A DNA stretch of 64,000 bases from Chamaecyparis obtusa (taxonomy: Eukaryota; Streptophyta; Pinopsida; Cupressales; Cupressaceae), in assembly GCA_027943335.1 (NCBI GenBank), contig BSBK01000970.1:124001-188000 (forward strand), given 5' to 3'. The notes beneath the pieces were generated by a model, which was not told where the DNA came from, did no database searches, and saw only the letters and a list, made by a program, of their open reading frames with translations. Within the stretch, counting starts at the first letter, position 1. Every line of letters begins with the position of its first letter. The position numbers and the translations under genes were made by a program. Of this stretch, positions 30,953 through 42,559 are shown in pieces.

Positions 30953-32314
30953 ATGGATGGTTTAATTAAGTTGACAAGAGAGAACTATAAGAAATGGAGT
31001 GAATTGGTTATTGCTCATCTTAGTGAGCATAACCTATTGTCCTATTTGTATGAGTATAGGCCTAAAATTCCTTCTTACAATTGTGACTCTTAATCAGAAG
31101 TTGTTAAGGTTATCTATTTGAATATGGATATGGATGTTATGGATTCCCTTGATGACTATGAAGACAAGACAGAAAATATTCCCGATCTTTGGATTGTTCT
31201 TTGGGAAATGTATGGAGATCCACATATTCCTCCACTTCCAAAATGTCCAGAACCTCCAGTTGCAGCTCCTCCTCCTACTGAGATCACATCTCTTGATGAT
31301 GCTTGTCTTCCTATAGAAATTTCCTCTTGTGATTCAGTGCAACAAGATTATCCTTGTCTTCCAGTTATAGTTTCATGGGATGACTACTTAACAGACATTG
31401 TAGGTTTGTTTATGGAGTCCTACATTTCAGATTTGGGAGACTTCATTGATGACATTCATCTTCTCTTTGTTGAGGATTATCCTTCTTCAATTGTTGTGAG
31501 GGAGCATGTTGACCCTCATCTTCATTCTCTACTTGATCATTCTTTCGAGGGTGACATGATTGTGGATACTTTGATACAACATTTGGAGGAGGTCTCTTTA
31601 ACTTCAGAGAAAACATTTGAGTCTTTGGAGATTGGTTTTCATGAGTCTCAAACTTCACTTGAGATGTCACATTGCATGGTTAAGGTTGATCATACTCATG
31701 TGTTGGAGATTCCTATTCAGTTTCCTGAGACATCATACATTTTGAGTATTCTTCCTAGAGATTGGGGAGGATTCATTGATCCACCTATGGACTTGTTTCT
31801 TCCTAAGGGGAGGAACATCATTCAGTTTTCTTGGTGCAGTTTCTACATTGATCTAGGTGCATCTATCATGGGTGTACATTTTACATTGAGGGGGGGCTTT
31901 CTTGCTTCTCTTCCTACTTCATTTGAGGAGGCATCTTTGTCTTTGGAGTTTGATCCAAATTCTTACATGGATCAATTATCATTGGTTCCTTTTTTGTCAC
32001 CTTCTTCTATTGGGATTTCTCCTGATTGGTTTGTGGCATCTTCATCAACCAAGGACATGGTGATACTTGGGCATACTTCAGAGACATCATACTTCATTTG
32101 GATTCCCCTTCCTACTTCCTATCCACAATGGGAAGCCTTCTTACATCTATACTTGGTGTATCTTCTTCCTAAGAGGAGAAATGATGTTTGTAGGCATTGG
32201 ACTATGTTTTGTCTTCAAGCACTTACCATCCTTGGAGCAGATTACTCATTATGCGGGGATATCATGTCTCCTTGTTTCCTTCCTTTGGGGGGAATTTTTA
32301 TTGTATATGCATGA
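30953..32314 (+). CDS. LTR-X long ORF: gag-like start, otherwise unrecognised (one internal stop)
   Basis: The ATG at 30,953 begins MDGLIKLTRENYKKWSELV, resembling copia gag N-termini (NYxxWS). One TAA at about 31,091 interrupts it; the remainder, from 31,118, is open for 398 residues. The body is acidic and hydrophobic, with PEPPVAAPPPTE near the front. A weak internal repeat places ETSY, LP, a Trp and LPKxRN in both PETSYILSILPRDW...LPKGRN and SETSYFIWIPLPTSY...LPKRRN. There is no zinc knuckle, protease or RT. It is the longest open frame in the window not made of simple repeats. The function is unknown; a structural gag-like role is an inference. Confidence 0.65.
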
Positions 32315-32534
32315 TATATGTCATAATTGGGGGGTCTTGATTACTCCATCCATGCATGCATCTTGTATTCATCTCTCTTTTTGGGGGAGGGTTTTTCCCA
32401 TGAGGTTTTCCCTCTTTCTCCATTTTATGAGAGATTGCATTATCTATTGCTCTTGCATATTGTACATGGGTGCCTAACATGGCCTAGTAGCCAAGACCCA
32501 TCTTGCATTGTGAGCTTAAGTGCATTCCCCTAAG

Positions 32535-32551
32535 TTGTACTTAAGGGGGGG
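32535..32551 (+). promoter_or_regulatory. Polypurine tract of LTR-X
   Basis: ACTTAAGGGGGGG directly precedes the 3' LTR start TGTTGGTG. Confidence 0.85.
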
Positions 32552-33040
32552 TGTTGGTGTAATTAAGTATTTACTAATTACACTTTGCTTAGGATAATGC
32601 ATTTTCATATTAGTTGTCATTGTGACACCTAGGAGTTTGCATTTCATTTTAGCACATGGTCAGGAGAATTTCCACTTTAGGTGTGATAGTTGTCATCACA
32701 TACCTCTTCGTGTGTGAGATCCACCTTTAGTGCTCTTATCAATTATCATCCTCTCATTGTTGCACATGCTTCACATACTTTCATGTACAATGGAGGACGA
32801 TCCACCTTTGGTGGACATGTGATTCCACCTAGTGTGGGTGATATCTTATCATTTCCTTATCATGTAGTCTTATTGCATTTCCTATATATTCAGGCACTCC
32901 TACTTTGTAATCAATTCAATCTATCTATTATTCATTATTTGATCATTTGATCATATCATATCTTGTCTCTCTTGTGCTATCTCTTGAGCTTCTAGATCTT
33001 GGCATTCATTCTTTGCCTTAGGCAAATTCTTACTCTAACA
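32552..33040 (+). repeat. LTR-X 3' LTR (489 bp), containing the CACTA empty site
   Basis: It starts TGTTGGTGTAATT and ends ACTCTAACA. CTCTCTTGTGCTATCTC at about 32,966-32,982 is the undisturbed version of the CACTA insertion site. ACTAT follows at 33,041-33,045. Confidence 0.93.
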
Positions 33041-33045
33041 ACTAT
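33041..33045. repeat. Target-site duplication ACTAT (right)
   Basis: It follows the CTAACA end of LTR-X and is the third copy of ACTAT in this nest. Confidence 0.75.
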
Positions 33046-33380
33046 TCTATCCTACTAGGAAAAAATGCAGTATAACATAATTTTATGTTAAAATCAATTA
33101 TAAAGAAACTAAATCACCATCTTATAAATGAAAAGCATATATAGAATTTGTCTCTAAGTATATTTAGAATAATACTTATTTTACTTTAAATTATACATGA
33201 TATATTAATTATTTCTTCAACTAAAATTTATCTTTTATCTTTAAGATTTGATATAGCCTTGACATGGATATATAGATCAACAATATTATGCAATAGAACT
33301 TAACTCTCTAATATCTAAAATATGATTAAATTATTTCGATTCACCAAAAATAATGACTAAAAGTAGACCACCCAAATGAC
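33046..33380. other. AT-rich sequence, no gene seen
   Basis: This is flanking DNA between LTR-X and the tandem duplication. No motif is recognised. Confidence 0.5.
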
Positions 33381-34053
33381 CCTTTCTCTCCTTTGCACAA
33401 ACAACTTTATTACATGGATTTCTTGACTCCTCAACAAAAATTATAAAAGTGAATGAATTAGATTAGGAGTGAGATCCCCCTCCTCTAGTTTCCTATTAAG
33501 TGAATCTAATCTCAACATTTCTCACTCCTTTCCCTTTTCAATAACTATCCTTCCCCTTTAAAATAAGAAATATGAAAAAATATATTAATTATTAAACATA
33601 TTACTCATTTTTAAACTACATAACAATATGTAAGAAAAACCCAAGATATACATTGACTTAATAGTACTCAAAGCATATAGAAAAAATATACCCATCCCCT
33701 TTTTACTTTATTTTATACCTTTCTCTCCTTTGCACAAACAACTTTATTACATGGATTTCTTGACTCCTCAACAAAAATTATAAAAGTGAATGAATTAGAT
33801 TAGGAGTGAGATCCCCCTCCTCTAGTTTCCTATTAAGTGAATCTAATCTCAATATTTCTCACTCCTTTCACTTTTCAATAACTATCCTTCCCCTTTAAAA
33901 TAAGAAATATGAAAAATTATATTAATTATTAAACATATTACTCATTTTTAAACTACATAACAATATGTAAGAAAAATCCAAGATATACATTGACTTAATA
34001 GTACTCCAAAGCATATAGAAAAAATATACCCATCCACTTTTTACTTTATTTTA
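33381..34053. repeat. Tandem duplication of 337 bp
   Basis: Copy 1 is 33,381-33,717 and copy 2 is 33,718-34,053. Both begin CCTTTCTCTCCTTTGCACAAAC and end at ACTTTATTTTATA. They differ at only a handful of bases, so the duplication is fairly recent. There is no ORF. Confidence 0.95.
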
Positions 34054-35074
34054 TATTATTTAAGATGGTTATATAATTAAATTATATTTTAATTAATAAA
34101 TAATTATAAATAAGTCTAATATAATTAAAATGACTCTTGATTAATATACTATTGTTTACAATAAAAAATACATTTGAACTTGTATTAAAATTTTAAAAAT
34201 AAAAAAAATAAAAATACTCTTATAAATTATTCTGAATCTTTTAAATATTTTATAATAAAAAATAAAAAATTATCAAACTTAAAAAATACTAGTTACATTT
34301 AACTTTAAGATATAAAGAAAATATATAAAATTTCTTTATTATAAAAATATAATTTAAAATTAACATATCTAACATTATAAATTAAATATAAAATAAATAT
34401 TTTAAATTTATTATAATATATAGATGTATCAATTTCCTTTTAGAGTTTTAAAAAATTATTATTTTATATGTTTTAAAAAGTTAAAGTGTTCTAAAAAGAA
34501 TTTTGAATTTTTTTAATAAATACATATTTTTATAAAATATTTAATAATCATAAGTATTTTAAAATTAAGTGATACTTATAAAATAATATATTATATTTTT
34601 AATAATAATATTTAATAATGTATTTAAATTTGACATGTAGTTCAATTATATGGACTATAAAAAACTAGGATTTTGTTGAAAGTATAAATATATGGTTTAG
34701 TTTTTAAGTTGCTTTCTTCGTTTTAATGTAAAATATGATTGACTAAAACAATTAAACATAAAATAATTTGTAAAGAGGCTTAAACAAATATATAGTTTAT
34801 TTCAGATATAATCTTTCTATACATCATAATGTAAATTTGTAAAGTTACTTGAAATAATTAGACAACCATTTTATTTAGGGATGACATTCCCTAATCCATC
34901 ATGGATGATCCAAACATTTTAGACAAAAAAATGTATACACAATTATTTTTCAATAACTTATAAAATTATTTATCCAAACTAAAATTTAAAATACATCCTA
35001 ACTCTTCCATCATTAAATAGTTAATCTCTTCCAATATTGAGTGATATAACCAGTCCACCAGTGGTCATTTAATT
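34054..35074. other. Very AT-rich stretch
   Basis: Long ATAAATA and AAATTTTAA runs with only rare G or C. No coding or element structure is seen. It could be a matrix-attachment-like region or an eroded element. Confidence 0.55.
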
Positions 35075-36174
35075 AAAAAGGGATGAATTTTGTGGTATGT
35101 GTTCCATCTATGCTCCCACTAATCACAAGGAAAGAATTTACTTTTGGAAGCACCTCTTTTCCCTAGAAGATGTTCCATGGATTATGGGAGGGGAATTTAA
35201 TGTGATTGAGCATAAAGAATATAAGATTGGAGGGATTAAGTGTGAGTGGAAGGGAAATAAACTTTTTATTAGGCCAAACTAAAATCAAATCTCAATTTGA
35301 TTAACCCAATTGGAAAGAAGATAGTAGGACATAATGAAATTTGGTCTACTTGGTGTAATTTCCAAAAATGCAACAAAAAGATATACAATAGACTTGATAT
35401 AGTCTATATCAACAAGGATCACTTCAACCTTATTACAGACAATGGAGACTATGGGTTAAGAGTTCACCTCTACACCCTATCTAATCATGATTCCCTTATT
35501 GATAATATCAAGTTCATCTCACAAGCTAATTGTAAGACTAATAGAGAAAATAGATTTTATCTCAACCCAAGTCTTCTTAAGGATGAAAATTGTTGTAACG
35601 TAATCACCATATTGAGGCACATAATCCAATGGATGTTGAAACAAAGACCTATCATTGAAAAATGGAATGTCGATATCATCAGTTGAAAAGTTTTGATTCA
35701 AACTATTGGCAAAAATAAATCCATGGATAGATAGAGACTTGAAAGTGAGATTAATGATAAACTATTTGAGACTTAAAAAAAAGATTAAAAAAAATGTCAT
35801 GACCACCTTACTAACATCAACATCAATCAAGATATTATCAAGGTGAAAGCTATCCTTAAAAGAATTCAAAACCAAAAATACAAGGAATGAAAAGTAGATC
35901 TAGGATAAATTGGATGGAACGGGGTGATAAAGGATTCAAATTCTTTTTCAGTTTTGTTAAGGAGAAAATTTCAAAGCTCTTTGATGGAGATAAAGTTATA
36001 CAAGATTAGGATGCAATTAAAACTATGTTTTGTAAATTCTTCCAAAAGCTATTTAGTTGAAGATTAAAGTCAAGAAAGTGTTAATGCTAGAATATTATAC
36101 CGATCCATTGTCCCACCAAAGTTAACTAATGTAGATGCAAACTCACTTGAGAAAGATATTTTCTTATTGGTTTG
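35075..36174 (+). pseudogene. LINE (non-LTR retrotransposon) fragment: endonuclease and start of the RT ORF
   Basis: The AP-type endonuclease is shown by CSIYAPTNHKERIYFW, WIMGGEFNVIEHKEYKIGG (GGDFN in the family), YNRLDIVYINKDHFN and LSNHDSLI (SDHxPL-like). It would nick the target DNA. Downstream, NWMERGDKGFKFFF at about 35,912-35,950 and a following KLF segment are typical of plant LINE ORF2 before RT. Stops and frameshifts are frequent. The insertion of Copia-3 at 36,175 cuts it before the RT core. The Glu for Asp in GGEFN would impair catalysis. Confidence 0.85.
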
Positions 36175-36513
36175 GGGTGGCTGATCAAGAAAGTATTGTA
36201 CATTTACCCTGTATCCATGTAACTCATCAAGAATTTTTGGTTAAATCATTAATATTTTCTAGGTTAATTTGTTAACCAACATTGGTAAACCACCTAAAAG
36301 GCTTATAAATAAGTTGCAATGTAATGTGAAATTATCAAATTGTAATTCTCTCTTCACTAGATAATAAAATTAGTGGACGACAATTTATCTCATGGATGCA
36401 CCCCATATTGGGTGAACTGTGTTAAATCTCTATATTAGTTTGTTTTTTCTATCTTCTCTATTTCTACATTATCTTAATATTATTTATTGATCATATCTTC
36501 CTAAACCCTAACA
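36175..36513 (+). repeat. Copia-3 5' LTR (339 bp)
   Basis: It starts TATTGG (TGTTGG with one change) and ends CCCTAACA. CTTATAAATAAG at about 36,300-36,311 is a good TATA box. The palindrome GGTTAATTTGTTAACC lies upstream at about 36,262-36,277. A degraded primer-binding site (TCAATATCAAAG) follows. Confidence 0.85.
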
Positions 36514-36572
36514 ATCAATATCAAAGTAGTATAATTTCACCGATTTGGCATGAAACCTCAAATTTGAGTAGG

Positions 36573-39500
36573 AGCAATGGTAGAGGAAGGTAGACTTAGG
36601 ATTGATAAGTTCAACAAACAAAAATATTAGCTATGGAAGATTAAAATGGTAGATTATCTATATCAGAAGGATCTTTACTTATCGTTGGATAGAAAAGAAA
36701 AGAAAAGAAGTCAGTGACTATATTAGATGAAAAATGGGAAGTTCTTGATGATAAGGCACTAGGAGCAATATGTATGTCCCTGCCATTGTCAATGTCTTTC
36801 AATACAAGAAAAGAAACAAAAATGGATGATCTAATGAAGGAATTAGACAAGCTATATGAGAAACCTTCAGCCTCAAACAAGGTATTTCTTATGAAATATT
36901 AATTTAATATGGAGATTCCAGAAGGTGGGTCTATTACTGATAATTTGAATAAGTTTAACACAATTACTAGTTAGACAAGTTGTCTAAAAGTAAATCTTGA
37001 TAATGAGGTTAGGCATCTTTTGATTTTATGATCATTTCCTAAAAGATGGAATGAATTGGTCATGATGGTAAGTAACCTTTTCTTTAGTTCAAACACCTTG
37101 AAGTTTGATGATATTGTTGGTGTTATCCTTAGTGAGGAAATGCAATGGAAAAGCATAGGTGAGACATCTGGTAATGCTTTCACTATTGAGAATAGAAGAT
37201 GACAGAGGGAAAGATGAAAGAGCCTAGGTAATTATAGAAAATTTAGAAAGAGTAGATCAAAATCTGGGGTAAATGTAGAGTGTTGGCATTTTTGAAAGAA
37301 AGGACATCCGATGATAGATAGTTGGTCTTGAAAGGGAAAATAAGGGGATGTACAAAAAGAAAATAAAAAGGAATAAAATGTAGTAGGCAATGTGTTACAC
37401 GATGGTTTGATTCTTTCTTTGGATAATACTATTGATTCTTGGGTTTTATATTCAGGGTATTCTTTTCATGCCACACCCCATATAAAATATTATTTAGACT
37501 ATGTTCAAGGTGATTTTGGACAGCTTTACTTAGGTGATGATAAACCATGCAATTTTTTTTGTAAAGGGAAGCATATAGATAAAATTACCAAATAGTAATC
37601 AATGGTTTCTAAAAGAGGTGAGACATGTTCCTGATTTTGAGAAGAAACTTAATATTAGCAAGACAACTAGGAAGTGAAGGTTGCATAGTCATATTCATAG
37701 AAAATTTGTCAAAGGTTACCAAAGTCTCATTAATAATATAAATTGGGGAAAAGGTAGGTACATTTGATTTATGTACTAACAATACTAATTATTATATTTC
37801 CCTAGATTCCATAGAAGTGTATACAACTCTATGTATAATTGAATTGGGCACATGAGTGGGAAGGTGATGAAGTTTCTCCATTCCAAGAATTTATTGCTAG
37901 GTTTGGAAAAAGTTGATTTGGACTTTTGTGAAAACCATGTTTATGGAAAATAAAAGAGGGTTAGATTTCTTAGAGTTGGGAAGGAAAAGAAAAGTGAAAA
38001 TCTAGAAGTTGTGCGTTCTGAGGTATGCGGACTAATCCAAATACCACCACTTGGTGGGTCTTATTATTATGTTACTTTTATTGATTATTCAACTAGAAAA
38101 ACATGGGTTTATTTCATTCATATGAAATTTGATGTTTTTGAAGTATTTAAGAAATGGAAATCTTTGGTTGAAAATGGGATAGGACACAAGATGAAGTGTC
38201 TGAGAATAGATAATGGAGTTGATTAATTTAGTAGAGAGTTTGATAGTTATTGTTCATACCATGGGATTCATAGACAAAAGGAAGTTCCTAGAGCCCCACA
38301 AGAAAATTGTATGTTTGAAATGATGAACATAACTATCATGGAGCATGCAAGAAGTATGTGATTGCATAGGATTTACCTTACATTTATGTGAAGAAGTTAT
38401 AGATACTATTGTTTACCTGATAAATATAGGGCCTTCAAGTTCATTAGATGGTGGTATTCTACAGGAGGCATGGATAGGAAAAAAGGTAAACTACTCATTT
38501 CTAGAAAAAATTGGTTATGAAGAATTTGTCCATATTAATATAGAAAATCGATCAAAGCTTGAGTCAAAATTCAAGAAGTGTACTTTTATTAGGTATGGTG
38601 TAACTAATAATTTTGGTTATTTTTTATATAGGATTTTGTGAGTTCCAAAACCATTAATAGTAGAGGTATCATATTCAATGAAATGGTCATGTATAAGGAT
38701 TAGATACATGGAAAGAAGAAAGAAGAGAAACACACAAAATAGATGGTGCTCAATGAAATCCTACTAAATGTAGTCCCAAATGTACTAGAAAATATTGAAC
38801 AACAAAAATCACATTAGGCTCCTCAAAATATAGTAAAATGATCTTCCAAGATAGTTAGACCTCTTTAACGATATTATCCTTCGCTTTAATATTATACATT
38901 ATTGACTAGTACATGTTATGTAGAAGCAATGTAGGTTGAAACTAGAAAGAAATGGGAGAAAGGAATAAAAGAGGAGATGGATTCCTTGATACAAATTCAA
39001 ACTTGGGAGTTAGTTAAATTTCCTAAAGGTAAAAGAATATTGCCTAACAAATGGATTTACAGGTTAAAGGAAGCACATGTAGGAAAGAAAAGGCACAAGG
39101 ATGGACTTGTGGTCAAAGTTTTTTGTATGAAATTTTTTTTTTGATTTTGATGAAATATTTTCTCTTATTGTTAAAATGAATTTTATTTTAACTATTATAC
39201 ATCTTGTGGCCACACAAGATTTGTATTTGGAACAATTAGATGTCAAGACAAATTCTCCTGATGGAGATTTGGAGGAAGAGATTTATATACAACAACCACA
39301 AAGATATGAGGACAAAGGTAAGGATGCTTTAGTGTGTAGGTTGAAGAAGAGCATGTATGGGATAAAAAAAAGCACCCCAGAAATGGTATTTGAAATTTGA
39401 TAAGTTTATGGTTGAACAAGGTTATAATAAATGTCTTCTATTCACTATGTTTATTTCAAGAGATTGGATGATGGTAGCTATATTATCTTGTTATTATATG

Positions 39501-40400
39501 TTTATGACATGCTTGTTGTTGGGTCTAATATGTAGCATATAAATAGCCTTAAATAGAAATTAGCTTTTTTGTTTGATATGAATGATTTGGGTGCAACCAA
39601 AAAAAGTCTTGGTATGAGGATGAATAGGGATAGGAAAAATCACACATTGACACTGTCTTAGAGTGATTACATAGAAAAGGTGTTGAAAATATTTTAGATG
39701 CAAGATGAAAAACTAGTTAGTACACCTTTTCTTATAAATTTAAATTGTTCAAAGAGATGAGCCCCAAGACATAGGAGGAGATGGATTACATGTCTAAGGT
39801 TCAATAGTCTTAAGTGGTTTGCAGCTTGATGTATGTCATGGTATGTACAAGGCCAAACATTTCACATTCAATGGGAGTTATGAGTAGGTATATGAATAAT
39901 CCCATTCAAGAGTATTAGAATGTAGTAAAGTGGATTCTCAGGTATTTGAGAGGTACAAAAACTCATTCTTTATGGTTTGGAGGCCCCATTCCACTTTACA
40001 AGGCTATGTTGATTCATATTTAGAAAGAAATATTGATATAATAACGAGAACTAAAGGGTATGTTTTTACCATAGGCTGGACAATGGTCATCTAGATTTTT
40101 AGATTGTGAAAGGTTGTAGAACTTCCAACCACAAAAGTAGAATATATTGTTTCTACAAAGACTAGTAAGGATATGATTTAGTTACAAAGGTTTATAGAGG
40201 AATTAGGTAAGACATAAGAGAATAGTAGGTTGTACAGTGACAGTTAGAGTGCAATGCACCTTGCAAAGAACTCAACCCTTCACTCTAAGACAAAACAAAT
40301 CTAGCTTCAGTATCATTTCATATTCTTGATCTTAGAGGATGGACCATTTAAGATACAAAAGATACATACTAGCACTTGAATCCTATAGATATGTTGAGCA
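36573..40400 (+). pseudogene. Copia-3 gag-pol, heavily decayed
   Basis: The gag phrase EVLDDKALGAICMSLPLSMSF and LYEKPSASNKVFLMK lie at about 36,730-36,900, and the protease-linked SWVLYSGYSFHATPHIKYY at about 37,437-37,495 (DSGA reads YSGY, inactive). Integrase has GGSYYYVTFIDYSTRKTWVYF (about 38,055-38,120), LRIDNG, and FEMMN where the Glu survives. RT marks include NKWIYRLKEAHVGKKRH (about 39,050-39,100) and DVKTNSPDGDLEEEIYIQQP (about 39,240-39,300). RNase H is traced to about 40,330 (HSKTK). Dozens of stops and shifts show it is an old copy. Confidence 0.85.
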
Positions 40401-40583
40401 AGGAAGTAACATGAGAGAAATTAGCTTCCTTCTCAATTTCTATTGGTCTTTTAGCTTGATCATAGTGGAAATGAGAAACCATCAAGTGTAGGCACATCAA
40501 TCTACTAGGAAATTTAAGAGTAGTGGTGTTGCTATAATATCAATATCCAAGTGGGAGATATTTTAGTGTGGAGTTTGGTCAAT

Positions 40584-40598
40584 CTCCAAGGGGGAGAT
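40584..40598 (+). promoter_or_regulatory. Polypurine tract of Copia-3
   Basis: TCCAAGGGGGAGAT lies directly before the 3' LTR start. A second version, AAGTGGGAGAT, lies about 40 bases upstream. Confidence 0.8.
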
Positions 40599-40770
40599 TA
40601 TTGGTTTTTGGTGACTAATCAAGAAAGTATTGTATATAGATACTGTTGAGGAATTTTTTTTTGTTATTCATCATTAATTTTTGCTTAACTCATTAAATGT
40701 TTTTAGGTTAATTTGTTAACCAGCATTGGTAAGCTACCTAAAAGACTTATAAATAAGTGGCAATGTGATG
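40599..40770 (+). repeat. Copia-3 3' LTR, first part
   Basis: It matches the 5' LTR through the TATA region (ACTTATAAATAAGTGGCAATG) up to the LINE insertion. Confidence 0.85.
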
Positions 40771-42009
40771 ATATTTTCACATTATGTTGTGCTTTAAAGG
40801 TGTAAATAGGTGCTAGGTTATTCATACTATAATTAGGCCTCCAATTGGCTTTGGGTATCAGGCAGTTTATGTTTAGATATATATTATTCTCTCTTTTGTA
40901 ATCTTGACAAATGTAGATGTGCATTTTCATTATGTATTGGGGATTTATTATGTAAGTTGTAATCAGGAATGTTTATGGCCTTGGGTTTTGGGTAGTCTAG
41001 GTATTATTTAGACAATCAAATGTTTTGATTACATAAAAATAGGTTTTGAAAGGACCTGAAACCTTTTACATCTAGATTACAAGATATGCATTAAAGTTCC
41101 AACAAAAACCATGCAACAACACCAAAAAGAGACACACAAGAAAGTCCTTAAACAAAAAAGATAGAGAAATAAACAAAGGACAACAAAATGACAGCAGGAC
41201 AACAACCTGCTAGCTAAATACATTTCATAAGATCTTCCGCCTATTCAGCCAGGATCTGCATGTTAGAAGAGGATGCTTTGAGTTCCTCAATGTCATTGTT
41301 ATTTTTATCCTCCTGCTTCTTGAACCTTGATCTAGTTCTCTTGTTGGGACCATGATCCTCCTTGACCTCGGTGATCACCTGCTCCCCTTTCCCCTTGTCC
41401 ATTTTGTCCACCAAAATCTTAACATGCTCTGTCAACGCCTTAAGAATAAAAAAGCTCTGCTCTGCAATATTACCAACCATTTTCTCCAGCTTGTCCACTC
41501 TATTTTCCATAATATCAATTCTTTTTTTCATCACCTCACCATTTTCAATTTTCTCTTCCATAGCAATAATTCTATCATTGAAGGCAGAGAGCTCCTCAGC
41601 CCTACCGACTGTCCCCTTCAGCTCATAAATGTATTGACCCTTGGTCTTCTCCCCCAAATTCATCCTTCTGAGAATCCTAGTCTCTTTTTAGAGATGATGA
41701 ATATGGGATTTCATAGCTGTGATATTGCTTTTCATGTTACTAAGATTGATAAGTAAAGCAAGACACCCCAGATTCTCAAAATCCTTATTCTCTCCCACCG
41801 TCTCCTCCTTGGAGCTCTCCACCTTATCCTTCTCAGTGTTGGTTGCTTCCTTCTCCTGACCATCCTTCTCAGACAATCAAATGTTGATCTTTGTATTATG
41901 CCGGGTTATGAACAAAGTTTTTCTTTTCTTGTTCTTTTCTCCAGGAGCCCTTTTCGAACCAGTTGATTAATATTAATATAAATATAAAGTTTTTCCAAAA
42001 AAAACAAAA
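40771..42009 (+). mobile_element. 5'-truncated LINE 3' end inserted in the Copia-3 LTR
   Basis: The 3' end reads TTATGAACAAAGTTTTTC, CTCCAGGAGCCCTTTTCGAACC and TTAATATAAATATAAAG, then a short A-rich tail at 41,997-42,010, the layout of a plant LINE 3' untranslated region. The LTR resumes immediately after the tail. No clear target duplication is found. Its sequence is itself interrupted by the insert at 41,025-41,870. Only 3' untranslated sequence is present. Confidence 0.7.
41010..41885 (-). mobile_element. Retroinsert with 15-bp target duplication, encoding a coiled-coil protein
   Basis: AGACAATCAAATGTT occurs at 41,010-41,024 and 41,871-41,885 as exact direct repeats around 846 bp. Removing one copy restores a continuous LINE 3' end. 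Duplication length and 5' truncation suggest target-primed insertion, but there is no obvious poly(A). On the minus strand it has one frame of about 210 codons (41,870 to 41,241, one stop at about 41,690). It begins inside the coding sequence (EKDGQEKEATNTEKDKVESS) and continues through long heptad-like stretches such as AMEEKIENGEVMKKRIDIM and ENRVDKLEKMVGNIAEQ. I do not recognise the protein; a LINE ORF1 or a retrocopied host gene are both possible. Confidence 0.7.
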
Positions 42010-42171
42010 AATTATCAAATTATAATTTTATCTTCACTATATAATAAAATTAGTGGACAACTATTTCTTTAGTGGATGTAGCCCATTTTGGGTGAACCAT
42101 GTTAAATCTATGTTAGTTTTTTTTTTCTTCTCTATTTCTGCATTATCTTAATATTGTTTATTGCTTGTATC
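42010..42171 (+). repeat. Copia-3 3' LTR, second part
   Basis: AATTATCAAATTATAATTTT...GTGGATGTAGCCCATTTTGGGTGAACC matches 36,335-36,500 and stops where Copia-4 begins. GTATC at 42,167-42,171 should be that element's target duplication; the partner lies outside the window. Confidence 0.82.
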
Positions 42172-42364
42172 TGTTAGGATTGAGTAATACTAAGAGGGGG
42201 GGTGAATCAATATTACAACACTTTAAATTAAACCTAAACTAATTCTTAATAAACCATATGAATGCTAAAATGAAAAGAACATAGAAACACAACACAACTC
42301 ATCACACCATTATTTATTTTCGAGGAAAACTTGGCCAAGGGAAAACCCCAATGTGGATGGTACC
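42172..42364 (-). repeat. Copia-4 3' LTR, left part
   Basis: TGTTAGGATTGAGTAATACTAAGAGGGGGGGTGAATCAAT resembles the U5 end of the Copia-1 LTR at 4999-5046, as does the ACACAACAC phrase after it. It is cut at 42,364 by the Tat element; the rest resumes at 62,680. Confidence 0.85.
42360..42364. repeat. Tat element target-site duplication GTACC (left)
   Basis: GTACC directly precedes TGTTGTATAT and is repeated at 62,675-62,679. Confidence 0.93.
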
Positions 42365-42559
42365 TGTTGTATATATTTTAGATTTTCTTAGGTCTTTTCT
42401 TTTGGTCTTGTTTCAATGTCCTAGCTTATGAAAATGTCTGGTTTAGGGTTTAGAATCTCTTAAAAAAATTTATACTTGTGTTGTTAAACCCTTACCTTTG
42501 ACATTTTTGGTTTGAAATGGTTATTTCTTTGGTTAATATGAGTATGCCCTAGTTTATTC

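Larger units (their letters stand above)
36175..42171 (+). mobile_element. Copia-3: Ty1/copia element inserted in the LINE, 3' LTR interrupted twice
   Basis: The 5' LTR is 36,175-36,513, followed by gag-pol remnants to about 40,330 and a polypurine tract. The 3' LTR (40,599 onward) is split by a LINE 3' end (about 40,771-42,009) and cut off at 42,171 by Copia-4. Protein remnants match Copia-2 (LYEKPSASNKVFLMK, SFHATPH, GGSYYYVTFID), so it is the same Tnt1-like group, but decay is much heavier. Confidence 0.88.

Noticed and set aside
31443..31670. Minus-strand 75-codon ORF inside the LTR-X ORF
   Set aside because: It is a shadow of the longer plus-strand frame, with no independent support.
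34054..35074. Possible organellar DNA insert because of the extreme AT content
   Set aside because: No plastid or mitochondrial gene motif is visible and the sequence is low-complexity.
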